DNA from: Tolypeutes matacus
Lineage: Eukaryota; Chordata; Mammalia; Cingulata; Chlamyphoridae
Length of the DNA stretch: 64,000 bases
Reading direction: 5' to 3'
Assembly: GCA_026826555.1 (NCBI GenBank)
Contig: JAKSZT010054570.1
Coordinates: 1,624,947-1,688,946 of the forward strand
The position numbers were made by a program, and so were the translations under genes. Below, piece after piece: positions 35,411 through 46,109 of this stretch (positions are counted from its first letter, which is position 1; each line of letters begins with the position of its first letter). The notes under the pieces were generated by a model. The model saw only the letters and a program-made list of their open reading frames with translations, was not told the DNA's origin and searched no databases.

Positions 35411-35818
35411 TTTAATAATAGTATTTTTTAAAAGATTTATTTTATTTATTTATTCCCCCTCCCCGCTCCCCGCCGCCACTTCTGCTTGCTGTCTGCTCTC
35501 TGTGTCCATTCACTGTGTGTTCTTCTGTGTCTGCTTGTCTTCTCTTCTTGTCTTCTCTTTAGGAGGAACTGGGAACTGATCCCAGGACCTTCCAACGTGG
35601 AAGAGAGACACTCAATCACCTGAGCCACCTTAGCTCCCTGGTTTGTTGTGTCTCTCATTGTCTTTTCTCTGTGTCTCTTTTTTTGTTGCATCATCTTGTT
35701 GCATCAGCTCTCTGCACGGGCCAGCTCGCTTTCACCAGGAGGCCCCAAGAACTGAACCCAGGACTCTCCATATGGTAGATGGGAGCCCAATTGCTTGAGC
35801 CACATCTGCTCCCCTAAA
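35411..35818 (-). repeat. Chimeric two-head DAS-type SINE
   Basis: About 408 bp. Two tRNA-like modules in the same orientation, 35560-35640 and 35735-35815, are separated by T/C-rich sequence. A third, C/T-rich block (35455-35555; CCCCGCTCCCCGCCGCCACT, TGCTGTCTGCTCTCTGTG) precedes the AT-rich tail. Target-site duplication TGGGATTTTT at 35401-35410 and 35819-35828. This fits the described tRNA-Ala plus ~180-nt unidentified-sequence DAS chimeras. Confidence 0.88.
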
Positions 35819-37187
35819 TGGGATTTTTAAAGACCTTTTTACAATTGTTTCCTGCTAGCATATAAGAATATAGTTAATTTTTGTATATTGATCTTGTATC
35901 CTATGACTTCATTAATTATAGTAATTGTTTTGTAGACTTCCTGGAATTTTCTATATGCTATTCATATGATCTGCAAATAGTGATTGGTTTATTTTATCCT
36001 TTCCCCCTTCTATGTATTTATTTCCATTTCTTGCCTTATTGTAACAGCTAGGGCTTTTAGTACAACAAAGAATAGAAGTGATGAGAGTAGACATATTTAC
36101 CTTATTCCTGAACTCAGGAGAAAACAATTTAATCTATCACCATTAATTATAATGCTAGCTGTAGGTTTTTCATAGATGCCGTTTAACACTTTGAATAAGT
36201 TTCCTACCATTTCTAGTTTACTGGGAGTTTTTATCATGAATGAGTATTGAATTTTGTCAAATGCTTTCTCTGTACCTATTGAAATGATCATATGGTTTTT
36301 CTCCTTTAGTATTATGGTATATTATATCACTTGATTTTTAAAATTAAACCAACTTTGTAATATTGGGATAAACTCTGTTCGATTATGTTATATTATCATT
36401 TTCATATGTTGTTGGATTTGGTTTGCTAATATTTTGTTAAGGATTTTTACATCCTTACTTTCAAGGAATCTTGATTTGTAATTATCCTTTCTGGTAGTTT
36501 CTTTGTCAAGTTTTGGTATCAGGATTATATTGGCCTGATTAAATGAGCAGTAATTCTTCCTCCTCTATTTTCTGAAAATGTTTGTGTATAAAATTAGTGT
36601 TATTTCTTCCTTAAATGTTTAATACAATTTAGCAATAAAACATTTGGGCTGACGTGTTATTTTGTGAAGATTTTTTAAAAGATGATTTTGACTTCTTCAA
36701 TAAATGGAGAATTATTCATATTCTTTTTTCTTGTGGCAATTTTGACAAGTTATCTTGTGTGAAATTTGTCCATTTTATCTGAGTTGTCAAATTTATTGAC
36801 AGAGATTTTTTCATATTATTTTCTTGTCTGTTAATGTCACTTTATAGGTAATTCTTTTTTTTTGATAAATATAGCTTGAGATTTGTCAGTATTTGTTGAT
36901 ATTTTCAAAGGACTACCTTTTGACTTTGTTAATTAATTTTCTCTATTGTATGGCAGTTTTCTATTTCATTGATTTCTGTCCTTTATTTCTTTCTTTTTTA
37001 CATTTATTTTGGATTTGCTTTTTTCTCTTTCTGGTTTCTTAAGGTAGAACCTCAAGTATTGATTTAAACTTTTTTTTCCCTAATGTAAGCATTTAAAGCT
37101 CTGAGTCCCCCATATGCTTTGGGGTATGTTTTATTTTCAGTATCAATTGGGTCAAAACATATTTTCTAACTTCCCTTACAATTGTAT
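35819..37187 (-). repeat. L1M ORF2 (reverse transcriptase region), antisense, continuation
   Basis: Minus-strand codons at 36097-36291 read as the L1 reverse-transcriptase segment with 'EKAFDKIQ' (region of RT motif A), followed by 'SIIINGDRL'. Further left, the antisense region of the ORF2 C-terminus continues from 33690-35400. Scattered stops and frameshifts make it non-functional. Confidence 0.93.
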
Positions 37188-37410
37188 CTTTTTTTCTTCT
37201 TCTACCATCTTTTTGGCGCCTTGCTTGGCCACATGGGGCCTGTGCCTCCCCACAGTGCGTGGGGGCCTGCGCCTCTCCACTCCACCTCTGCACAGGTCTG
37301 GGTGGCCTTTTTCCTTTCTTTTTTTTTTTTTTAACCAGGAGGTCCCAGGTATCAAACTCAGGTCCTCCATATGATAAACGGGAGCTCAACTGCCTGAGCC
37401 ACAGCCGCTT
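37188..37410 (-). repeat. DAS-type SINE, chimeric form
   Basis: The tRNA-like head, antisense, lies at 37340-37408 (GGAGCTCAACTGCCTGAGCCACAGCCGC). A GC-rich block (CTTGGCCACATGGGGCCTG) and internal poly(T) lie to its left. It interrupts L1, which resumes at TTAACTCATGAATTATTTAG. No clean duplication seen. Confidence 0.8.
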
Positions 37411-37654
37411 CTTTAACTCATGAATTATTTAGAAGTGTACTGTTTAATTTTAAGATATTGTGGATTTTCCTACATATCTTGCTATTAACTTTTTCTGTGG
37501 TCAGAGAACACATTTTGTATGATTCTGATCACTTAAAATTGATTGAGACTTGTTTCATGAAGCAGCTTAAGGTCTGTCTTGGTTAGAGTGCCATGCGCAC
37601 TAGGAAAGAGTATGTATTCTGCAGTTCCTGGATGTAGTGCTCTACTATAAAAGA
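37411..37654 (-). repeat. L1M continuation, antisense
   Basis: TTATTTAGAAGTGTACTGTTT and TGCGCACTAGGAAAGAGTATG continue the same L1 ORF2 region up to the hAT insertion. The L1 resumes at 37863 (GGTGATTCATGGCATTCAG). Confidence 0.85.
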
Positions 37655-37662
37655 CCATAGAT

Positions 37663-37854
37663 CAGGGGTCCTTAACCTTTTTTTGTTCCACGGACCCCTT
37701 TGCCAGTCAGGTGAAAACCACAGACCCCTTACTAAGTCCACACTATACTGTGTATTATTTAGTAAATCTATCACACCGCACCAACACGTCCCCACAAGAA
37801 TAATGTTTTTTTGAATTTCAATTCAAGCTCACGGACCCCTCGTTAAGAAACATG
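37663..37854. mobile_element. Non-autonomous hAT DNA transposon, copy 2
   Basis: A 192-bp element, CAGGGGTCCTTAACC ... GTTAAGAAACATG, with a perfect 8-bp duplication CCATAGAT at 37655-37662 and 37855-37862. It interrupts L1 ORF2 sequence. By eye the first ~175 bp match copy 1 (10801-11016) at roughly 93%. Copy 2 lacks about 20 bp near the right end. Confidence 0.92.
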
Positions 37855-37862
37855 CCATAGAT

Positions 37863-38830
37863 CAAGGTGATTCATGGCATTCAGAGTTTTTGTTTTATTG
37901 ATATTTGCCTATTTGTTTTTATTTACTCAGGGAGTTTATCCAACTCAATTTTGATTGTGCAATGGTCTCTTCTGGATTATTATTTTATGATACAAGTTGT
38001 GGGTTTATAGAACAATCATGCAGAAAATAGAGGGTTCTCATATACCACCCTATTATTAACCCCTTGCATTGGTATGGAACATTTAATACAATTGATGACA
38101 GCACATTTTTATAATTGCACTATTAACTATTCTCTATAATTTAACTTAGGGTTCACTATGTAGTGCAGTTCCATGAGTTTGTTTGTTTTTTGTTTTTTTT
38201 TATTCTGTTACCATATATACAACCTAATATTCCCCTTTTAGCCACATTCAGATATATGTTTCGATGCTATTAATTACGTGCACAATGTGCTTTCCATTAC
38301 CAAAACATCTCCATCATTCCAAATAGGAATCCTGCATATTTTAAGTCTTAACTTCCCACTCTCTACCTGATTGTCTCTTTCTCCCTTAAACTTGATCAAT
38401 TTTTGGTTCATGTATTTTGAGGTTCTGTTATTTGCTGCTTACACATTTAAATTATGTCTGATGAATTTTTCCTTTTATTAGTATGAAATATCTCTACAAT
38501 TGCCATTTTTTACTTTTACTTTTTATTTACTTTTTCCAGGGTCTTCAGGTAAGTTGTTTTATGTATTTGTCAGAAATTTTTGTTTTAATCAGCCAGGTGT
38601 AGAGTTCTGCTGCTGCCATCCTGGATAGGAACTCTCTGGGATTTTTCCAACCTTTTATTATGAAAAATTTCAAACATAGAGAAAAATTGAAATAATTGTA
38701 CATTGAATGCCCATATACCCACCTACATTGCATCTCTATTCAACCCTCTATTTATCCATCAATCCACCTTTTCTTCCAATGCGTGTGGGTTTTTTTTTCT
38801 TTTTTGCATTTTTCTTATACAATCCTTCTT
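37863..38830 (-). repeat. L1 continuation and a second antisense L1 3' end
   Basis: The first L1 continues to about 37975. Then 3'-UTR-like sequence starts again: GGGTTTATAGAACAATCATG, GGTTCTCATATACCACC, GCATTGGTATGGAACATTTAA. At 38640-38780 comes the common 'TTATGAAAAATTTCAAACATAGAG..CCCATATACCCACC' segment. Two or more L1 insertions are stacked here. Confidence 0.7.
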
Positions 38831-38834
38831 TAAA

Positions 38835-40255
38835 TGAGTTATGATTCATATACCATGCAATTCACTTTTTTGCAGTACACAATTAGTAGTTTTATATATA
38901 TATTCACACAAAATTGTGCAACAATCACTACTTTCTTTTTCATCACCCCACAAAGAACTGTATCAGTTAGCAGTTAATCCCCTTCTCCCATCACCCCAAC
39001 CCTTGGCAACCAGTAATCTACTTTCTATTTCTATGGATTTGCCTATTTTGGAACTTTCATATTAATAGATTCATTTAATATATGTGGCTTTTGTGTCTGA
39101 CTTCTTTCACTTAGCCTGACAGTTTTAAGTTTTATCCAGGTAGTAATGTGTGTCAGTACATGAGTCTAATTTGGATAAAACTCATCGAATATTCATATAC
39201 CAGCCTTTTTGTGAATGCATATTTTCATTTCTCTTATGTAAATACCCAGGAATAGAATTGCTGGGACATAGGGTAGGTGTAGTTTTAATATTATAAGAAG
39301 CTGCCAGGCAGTTTTCCAAAATGTTTTTATCCTCCCACCAGCAATGTTTAAGAATTCCAGTTGCTCCACCACCTTTTATTATTGCCAATCTTTTTTTCAT
39401 TATAGCCACTCTAATGGCTGTGTAGAGGTATCTCATTTGCTTTTAATTTGCACGTCCCTAATGATTAACGAGGCTGAGCATCTTTTCATGTACTTATTAG
39501 CCATTTGTATATCTTTCTATGTTAAATATTTAGGATTCCTAGTATTATTGAGTTGTAGATCTCTGCATATATTCTGTATACTAGTACTTTGTCAGATATT
39601 TATGTTGCATATGTTATTACCCAGTCTGTGTTTTGTCTATTCATTTTAATAGCATCCTTTATTACGGAGCAGAAGTTTTTATTTTGATTGATCTTATCAA
39701 TTTTTATGGTTATTGCTTTCTGATTTCTGTCTATGAAATATTTCCCTACTTTAAGTACATGAAGGTGTTTTCCTATGTTTTCTTCCAAAGGCTTTATAGT
39801 TTTAGGTTTTATATTTAAGTCCATAATCCATATTGAACAAATTTTTGTACATGGTGTGAGTTACAATTCAAGTTTCACCTTTTTCCATAGATACATCTAA
39901 TTATTCCTGGACTATTTCTTCATGGAAAGACTTTCCTTTCTCCATTGAATTATTTTTGTGCCTGTGTTGAAAATCAGTTGACTGTGATTTGTGACTGTAT
40001 GAGCTCTATTTCTGAAGTGTTTCTCTCTTTGATTCATCTGTCTATCCTTACACCAATACAACACTGTTTTGATTACAGTAGCTTTTTAGTACTGAAGTCA
40101 TGAAGTCAGAGAGTATAACTCCAACTTTCTTCTTCTGTATGAAATTGTATTGGCAATTTCCATATAAATTGATTTATTCAAATGTTCTATATCTTCCTTC
40201 AAATTTGCCAATTTTTTTTTACCTTAAAAAAAATTTGCCCATTTCATCTGGCTTG
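38835..40255 (-). repeat. L1M 3' UTR and ORF2 end, antisense (third in the stack)
   Basis: TACCATGCAATTCACTTTTT, TGGATTTGCCTATTTTGGAAC, CCCAGGAATAGAATTGCTGG, TTTTCCAAAATG..TCCCACCAGCAATG and GATTACAGTAGCTTTTTAG give the ordered antisense of an L1M 3' part, parallel to 33690-35150. No open frame. Confidence 0.9.
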
Positions 40256-41509
40256 TTAAATCTATTAGCATGGCATTCACTTATTATCCCTGGGGACTAT
40301 GAGCTCAACAGAGAGATTCCAGAGGTCACACATGTGAATTCACACTGAAGGTGAAACCAGCTAGAATGGAGACCTTGTTCAATACCCTGGACTCAGCTTA
40401 GATCCCAGAAAAGCATACCTCAGGGTAAAGCTACTCTAGCACTAAAAGCTGTGACCACTCTAGGCCCACCCTGACAGAGCCTAAAGCCAAGCCTCAATAG
40501 GATCAAACTGATCTTCCTGCCAAGCCTTTCAGGAACTCACCCTCTGCTCACCCTGTTAAGTATTTGGCCATATATTCAAGGGGACCAGTCTACAGATTGC
40601 TGTGCTTCTCTGAACAGCTTCCTACTCTCTGGTACCTTGCCTTGCAAATTTTGTTCACTCAATATCCCTGGGCAACAATGTTTCCTCCACCCAGCAGAAC
40701 CAACTGCTTTCTGTTTGGACTTCCCTGTGCCATTGTCTAGAAAGTGTCCTTGGCAAAAAGCAGGGTGAATGTGAAACTCATCTCATGTATTTCATTCTAG
40801 AGGATCAAAATCCTGAAATGCCTGAAAACAGGTACTTCATATATTGGGTCAAATCCTATAATTTTTATGGCAGGAGAGTATGTCTATACCCATTACTCTA
40901 ACATGCTGGAACCCAGTAATAAACATTTCAACAGCTGCATACATTAAATAAGCAAACACATTGAAGTCAACTCTCAGGATTTTGTTTAGTTTTGATGTGG
41001 ACGTGGTGATGGGTGAGTAGTATTTTAGAAAAGTTTCTGAAAGAAGTAATCTTTCATTTGGGTTTTGGAGAATGGTAACCTACATAATACCAAAACTATC
41101 CTCCTTTTGTAAATTTTTATATATTTTATAAGCTTTGTTTCTTTTTTACAGGCAGATACCATTTGAGGTCTATTTTTCATTAGACTCTATCCAGATATCC
41201 AAATGATTTGGCTTTCCCTGCACACACATTAAATGACAACATGTCAAGATAACTGAATTAATATCTCAGTCTGGGAAATAATTTGGGAATGAAAAATGTC
41301 CTTCGAACAAAAGTAAATGAGAATAAGCAGGAGATAGGTAAGACTTTACAGTGCTATGGCTTGTGTAAGCAATGTGATACGTATATTTAGATGTGCTTAA
41401 TATATCAGGAGTCCTTTTTAGAACATGTTCTTTCTATGTGGATTAATCCACTAGGCTAAAATATGGGATCATTTGGAGCATCACTGGAAGTTATCCAAAA
41501 TTAACTGAC
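40256..41509. other. Unassigned intronic sequence
   Basis: 40260-40800 may be another retroposon part (no AT bias; AAGCC and CACCCTG phrases) but matches no family I recognise. The rest looks unique. No gene. Confidence 0.4.
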
Positions 41510-41625
41510 TTCAAAACATTCACAATGCTATATTACCATCACCACCATCTATTACCAAATCTTTTCCATTTCCCCAACTAGAAACTCTGTACAATTTAAG
41601 CATTAACTCCACACTCTATGAATTA
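41510..41625 (-). repeat. L1 3'-UTR fragment, antisense
   Basis: AAAACATTCACAATGCTATA, CCATTTCCCCAACTAGAAAC and TCTGTACAATTTAAGCATTAAC match the antisense L1M 3' UTR. Confidence 0.55.
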
Positions 41626-41924
41626 GATATTTGAAAGTGGTTAAAAGGGGAAATTTACTTCTCTGATCAAAAAAAGAAAAAGAAAAAAAATGAACTTACT
41701 CGTCAGTGCAGATAATTTGTGTCTCACTTAGATTAAAACAGCCAGTCAGTTTGACAACCTGAAAATATATTTTATCCTTCCTGCTTCTTCTTCAGTACCT
41801 TGAACATAGTGAGTGCTTAATGATCATTTATTGAAGTAATGGCCATGTCGACCACTTTTCCTTTGAAATTCCTCTTGAATCCATTTTCTCCATATCCTCA
41901 ATAAACACTCTAATGCAATAGGTC

Positions 41925-42365
41925 CCCTTTTCACTCTTAAAAATAATTAAGAACCCCAAAAAAGCTCTTGTTTACGTGGCTTATATCTGTCGATATTTAT
42001 GATATTAGAAATAAAAACTGAGAAAGTATAAAAGTATTTATTTTTGTCATTTTGAAATAATGGTAAACCCATTACAGATTAATATAATATATTTTATGAA
42101 AAAAGCTATTTTTCAAAACAAAAAAAAATAGTGCGAAGAGCAGCATTGTTTTACATTTTTGCAAATCTCTTTAATTTCTGGCTATGAAAAAACTGGATTC
42201 TCATATCTGCTTTTGCATTCAACCTGTCATGATAACGCACATCTGCAGTCTCTGAAAACCACCACTGTGCTCTCAGGAAAGAATGAAAGTGAAAAAGGCA
42301 AAGAAATGTCTTTTAGTGTTATTATGAAAGTAATTTTAACCTTATAGACTCCTTGGAAGAGAGCT
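41925..42365 (-). repeat. hAT-Charlie-type DNA transposon remnant
   Basis: AAAGCTCTTGTTTACGTGGC, TATCTGTCGATATTTATGAT, TTACATTTTTGCAAATCTC and TTCTCATATCTGCTTTTGC correspond to a common mammalian Charlie-type element. Termini are decayed. Confidence 0.55.
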
Positions 42366-42459
42366 TTGGAAACTATGCCCTAATATGACTCTCTTCATTT
42401 CACACTTGATTCTGGTTTCATCCCTGTAAATATTTGCTCAGCGAGTGAATAAACTCCAA

Positions 42460-42930
42460 TATATCCCGAACACACCTGCCTTAAAAACAAGGCCATATCC
42501 AAGAGTTTTCTGTGTTCTTGCATTGCAGAGACTGCCTGATCATTGCAGAATCAAATCTAAACTCCTCGGCCTGATTTCTGGGCCTTCTTTAGTCTTGGCC
42601 CATCCTTTCAAACTTAATAATGTTTCCATTCAGGCTCCTTGTGAGCCCCTTTCACATGAGTCCCTTCCCTTAAAATGCCCTGTTCTCGCTTGTCTCGTGT
42701 GTCCACGTTATCCATTCTTTTAGGCCATGCGTAGGGTACATTTTTCCAAAATCTTCCTTCCATGTATGATTTCCTTCCTCACTAACAATCTGCTCTGGTG
42801 TTTCTCATGGCATTTTATTCTGTGAATTACACTTGGATTTCTTAGTCTTGGTTCATAAGCAACTCCAGGAAGTGAGGGCAAAAGTATCATCTCTTTATGT
42901 CCCCCTCAAAGTCCTGAACACATTTGGGTT
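42460..42930 (+). repeat. L2 LINE 3' region, sense
   Basis: CCTGATCATTGCAGAATCAA, TCTAAACTCCTCGGCCTG, GGGCCTTCTTTAGTCTTGGC and CAACTCCAGGAAGTGAGGGC follow the L2 3' region. Confidence 0.75.
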
Positions 42931-43009
42931 TCAAGCTGGAAGCTCAAGGAAGTTTTAAGAAACTTGGAAATGCAAATAAAAGCAGCAACAAACCATCGGT
43001 AATAGGTGG

Positions 43010-43240
43010 ATTATTTTCATAGTTCCGAGCTTTCATTCTTTTTTTTAAAAATTTCAATTTCAGAAATTATCCAATATATACAAATTTGGAGGGAAGAGTA
43101 TACTTATCACCCAGTTCTAATCATTATAAATATGCAGGCGATTTTCTTTTATTCAGATTTCCCACTTCCCCCGTACCAGATCATTCTGAAGCAAATCCTA
43201 GACAGCGCATCATTTTTTCTGTAAATATATCACCTTGTAC
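43010..43240 (-). repeat. L1-type 3'-UTR fragment, antisense
   Basis: TTTCAATTTCAGAAATTATC, GGGAAGAGTATACTTATCAC and ATTCTGAAGCAAATCCTAGA are similar to the 38640-38780 segment type. Confidence 0.45.
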
Positions 43241-43255
43241 CTCTAAATAATAAGG

Positions 43256-43390
43256 AATCTTTTATTTATTTATTTATTTACTTATTCCCTCCCCCCTCGT
43301 TGTTTGCACTCGCTGTCTGCTTCTTTTTAGGAGGTACCAGGAACTGAACCCAGAGCCTCCCATGTGGGAGGCCAGCTACACTGGCCATTA
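43256..43390 (-). repeat. DAS-type SINE, chimeric form, truncated
   Basis: (TTTA)n tail, CCCTCCCCCCTCGTTGTTTG, CACTCGCTGTCTGC, then the antisense T-arm GAACTGAACCCAGAGCCTCC and CCATGTGGGAGG. Confidence 0.85.
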
Positions 43391-43445
43391 TTTCTAAGTC
43401 TTAATTTTAGTGGCCAAAGCTAAGAAATATGAATTTTTAAGAGTA

Positions 43446-43530
43446 AAGCAGATGTGGCTCAAGCAGTTGAGTGCCTGCTTCCCACATGGGAGGTACTGGG
43501 TTTAATCCCTGGCCCCCAGTACCTCAAAAA

Positions 43531-43573
<43 letters not shown>

Positions 43574-43587
43574 ANNNNNNNNNNAAA

Positions 43588-43635
<48 letters not shown>

Positions 43636-43637
43636 AA
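43446..43637 (+). repeat. DAS-type SINE with long (AAAT)n tail spanning an assembly gap
   Basis: Head AGCAGATGTGGCTCAAGCAG, CCCACATGGGAGGTACTGGG, then (AAAT) units from about 43533 to 43637, interrupted by N at 43575-43584. Confidence 0.9.
43575..43584. other. Assembly gap, 10 N
   Basis: Ten N bases inside an (AAAT)n array. The repeat unit is the same on both sides. The true length is unknown. Confidence 0.99.
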
Positions 43638-43736
43638 ACACAATTTGAAAAGGTCCTGGGGTGATTCGAATATGCAGCCTGGGCTGAGGACCATTGCTCT
43701 AAACTTCCGTTTCCTCATCTGTGTAATAAACATTTG

Positions 43737-43951
43737 GGAACCGATGTGGCTCAAGCGGATAAGCACCCACCTCCCACATGGGAGGTCCAGGCTTCATTTC
43801 CCATTGCCTCCTGAAAAGAAAAAAAAGCAAACAACAAGCAAAACAAAGGAAAAAAAAAATTAAGGAAAGTTGATTTGGCTCAGTGGTTGAGTGCCGGCTT
43901 CCCATATAAGAGGTCCTGGGTTCAATCCAGGGTCCCTGGTACTTAAAAAAA
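43737..43951 (+). repeat. Dimeric DAS-type SINE, unit 1
   Basis: Type I head 43737-43812 (GGAACCGATGTGGCTCAAGC), linker AAAAAGCAAACAACAAGCAA, type II head 43866-43944 (GATTTGGCTCAGTGGTTGAG, CTGGGTTCAATCC), then an A-rich tail. Confidence 0.85.
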
Positions 43952-43965
43952 GAAAAAGCAATTGG

Positions 43966-44190
43966 ATTAGGGATCAGAAGTGACTCAAGCGCTGCAGCTG
44001 AGTGCCCACCTCCCACATGTGAGGACCCGGTTCAGTTCCCCATGCCTCCTGAAGAAAAAAAAAACAAATAAAAAGCAAAACAAATGAGAAAACCCACACA
44101 GGGGAACTTCTGTGGCTCAGTGGTTGAGCTCTGCCTTCCCACTTGTGAGGTCCAGGGTTCAATCCTTGGCTCCCGGTACCTAAAAAAATT
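43966..44190 (+). repeat. Dimeric DAS-type SINE, unit 2
   Basis: Type I head about 43971-44050 (AGAAGTGACTCAAGCGCTGC), linker AAACAAATAAAAAGCAAAAC, type II head about 44100-44180 (CTGTGGCTCAGTGGTTGAGC, AGGGTTCAATCC). Same I-linker-II order as unit 1 and as 26263-26545. Confidence 0.85.
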
Positions 44191-44449
44191 AATAATAATA
44201 GAATACTCCATTTGTTTTCCTGGAAACAAATCATTACCATACACTATACAATAATAATAATAAGTTGTCATTTCTGGTACTTTTATCTCTTGTTTCTTTT
44301 CTTCTCTTATTGCATTGACTTAATCTTGCAGAACATTGTTGATTAACTGAGGTAATTTAGACATCTTTGTCTTGTTCATAATAAATATTCTTAATAAGCA
44401 AGGGACAGAAGAAATACTTCTGCTCTTAAAGTAGGGATAAATCCTACAT

Positions 44450-44720
44450 TAGGGATTGGCAAACATTGGCTTCCTTTTTTTGCATGGCCTGTGAGTTAAT
44501 GATTTTGACATTTTTAAACGGTTGAAAAAACTAAAAAGAAAAATAGTATTTCCTGATGCTTGAAAATTATATGATATTCAAATTTCAAAATTATACTATA
44601 ACACAGCCACACACTGCTTTTAAGCTACAGCAGCACAGTTGAGTGGTTTTAACAGAGTCCATGGGGTGGCTCTTAAAGCCTAAAATATTTACTACCTGGT
44701 TCTTTATAGAAAAAATTGGT
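44450..44720. repeat. hAT-type MITE remnant
   Basis: Left end AGGGATTGGCAAACATTGGC and right part AAAGCCTAAAATATTTACTAC correspond to the common mammalian 'GGGGTTGGCAAAC..AGTAAATATTTTAGGCTT' element. ATGGCCTGTGAG and ACAGCCACACACTG lie inside. Confidence 0.6.
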
Positions 44721-44829
44721 TACTCCTGCCCCCTTCGCCATGGTGAGTTTTCATTTAATAAACTGGTAGATTCAACTGATTTTAACGTTGATTATATTTC
44801 AACTCTATTGCTAAGTGATTCTGGTCTAT

Positions 44830-45296
44830 AGGATTTTTTTGTTTGTTTTGTTTTGGTTGAGACTGGTTGCTATTTTCTGTTGGTTTGTTTTGTTTTGATT
44901 TGAGGCTATTTTCCAGTTTTTGGTATCAAGATTATGCCAGTCTTGGAAGTGAATTGGGAAGCTTTTTACATCCTTAAAGTTCTGAAAATATTTATATAGC
45001 AGAAAATGTAAACTGCCTGGATCTAACATTCTCTAAGGATAGAATTTTGTCAATTTTTATGTCTTCCACAATCATTATGTACTCAGATATTCTATCACTT
45101 CTTTAATAAAATTTGGAAATTATTATATCCCCCAATAATGCAAATTCTTCAGATTATCTGAGTACAGTTTTATAAAGTTTTCTTCTCAAGTTGCTTTTAC
45201 TTCCCTTGGCATCTGTAAATATATCCTTTCTCATTACTAATGTACAATTATGTTTTTCTTCTTGCCTTTTTTATCAGGCTTGTCTGATTTTTGGTA
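44830..45296 (-). repeat. L1 ORF2 fragment, antisense
   Basis: TTTTGGTATCAAGATTATGCC is the antisense of the L1 RT region ('ggcctcata..ctgatacc'). GATAGAATTTTGTCAATTTT and TATCACTTCTTTAATAAAATT follow. Confidence 0.7.
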
Positions 45297-45625
45297 ATAC
45301 GGGGGCTTTTTCAGGACTTCAGAATTGTCCTGAGTGACGTTGCAATGACAGATATAGGCCATTTTACATCAGCATATACCATGCAGAACTGTGTGAGAGA
45401 GAGTGTGGTCTACAATGTGAACTATGGTCCATGCTCCGTGGCAAAGCCCCAGGATGCATTTATCAATTGCAATGAATGTGCTTCACTAATGAAGGATGTT
45501 GTTTATGTGGGAGGGTGTGGGAGTTGTGGGGAGCAGGGCATATGGGAATCCCTATATTTTTTGTGTAACATTTGTGCAATCTAAGTATCTTTAAAAAATA
45601 AAAAATACATTTAAAAAAATAAAAT
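45297..45625 (+). repeat. LINE-type retroposon, family X copy 5
   Basis: GGGGGCTTTTTCAGGACTTC ... GGGCATATGGGAATCCCTAT ... ATCTTTAAAAAATAAAAAAT. It begins close to where copy 4 begins and shares its 3' end. A 97-codon frame runs through it in the sense direction but has no domain. No clean target duplication seen. Confidence 0.78.
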
Positions 45626-45629
45626 GGGC

Positions 45630-46090
45630 TACTGTGATAGGGAGCGTGATGTGTGGGTGGAAAGTAGGGACAGAGTGGATACTTCTTTAGATAGTATGGT
45701 CAGAAACGGCATCTCTGAGGGGGTGGCCTTTGAGCTGATATGTTAAAGAGAAAGATCGAAGCATGCAAACCTAAGGGGAAAACATCCCAAGCAGGGAGAA
45801 CAGTGAGTCCAAATGCTGTGGGTTTGGGAATTCTTGGCAGTTTGAGAAACAAAAAGAGGTTCTGCATAGCTCTTAAATGTTTTCTTGCCAAATGGCAGAG
45901 GCCAGGCCACACAGCCCACACCCTTGTAGTCAGGGACAAGGCTTTATCACTTAGCCCCTATGAGGATAAGTGATATCTTGCATAAAACAGACTTTGTGGT
46001 ACCCCAACCTCATAGAGCAGATGGGACGATTCATTCAGTGCTGCAAATATTTCACACCTAGGAGGCACTCATTATTAGCTGTCATTATCA
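45630..46090 (-). repeat. L2 LINE 3' region, antisense
   Basis: GGGTGGCCTTTGAGCTGATA, GGAAAACATCCCAAGCAGGG and TGAGTCCAAATGCTGTGG follow the reverse-complement L2 3' region. Confidence 0.7.
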
Positions 46091-46109
46091 TCACCATTTT
46101 CATCATTAT

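Noticed and set aside
36097..36291. Reverse-transcriptase-like frame as an active L1
   Set aside because: It is a 65-codon island in an ancient L1 with stops, frameshifts and nested insertions on both sides.
43500..43640. CRISPR-like or satellite array
   Set aside because: It is a simple (AAAT)n SINE tail with an assembly gap; no spacers.
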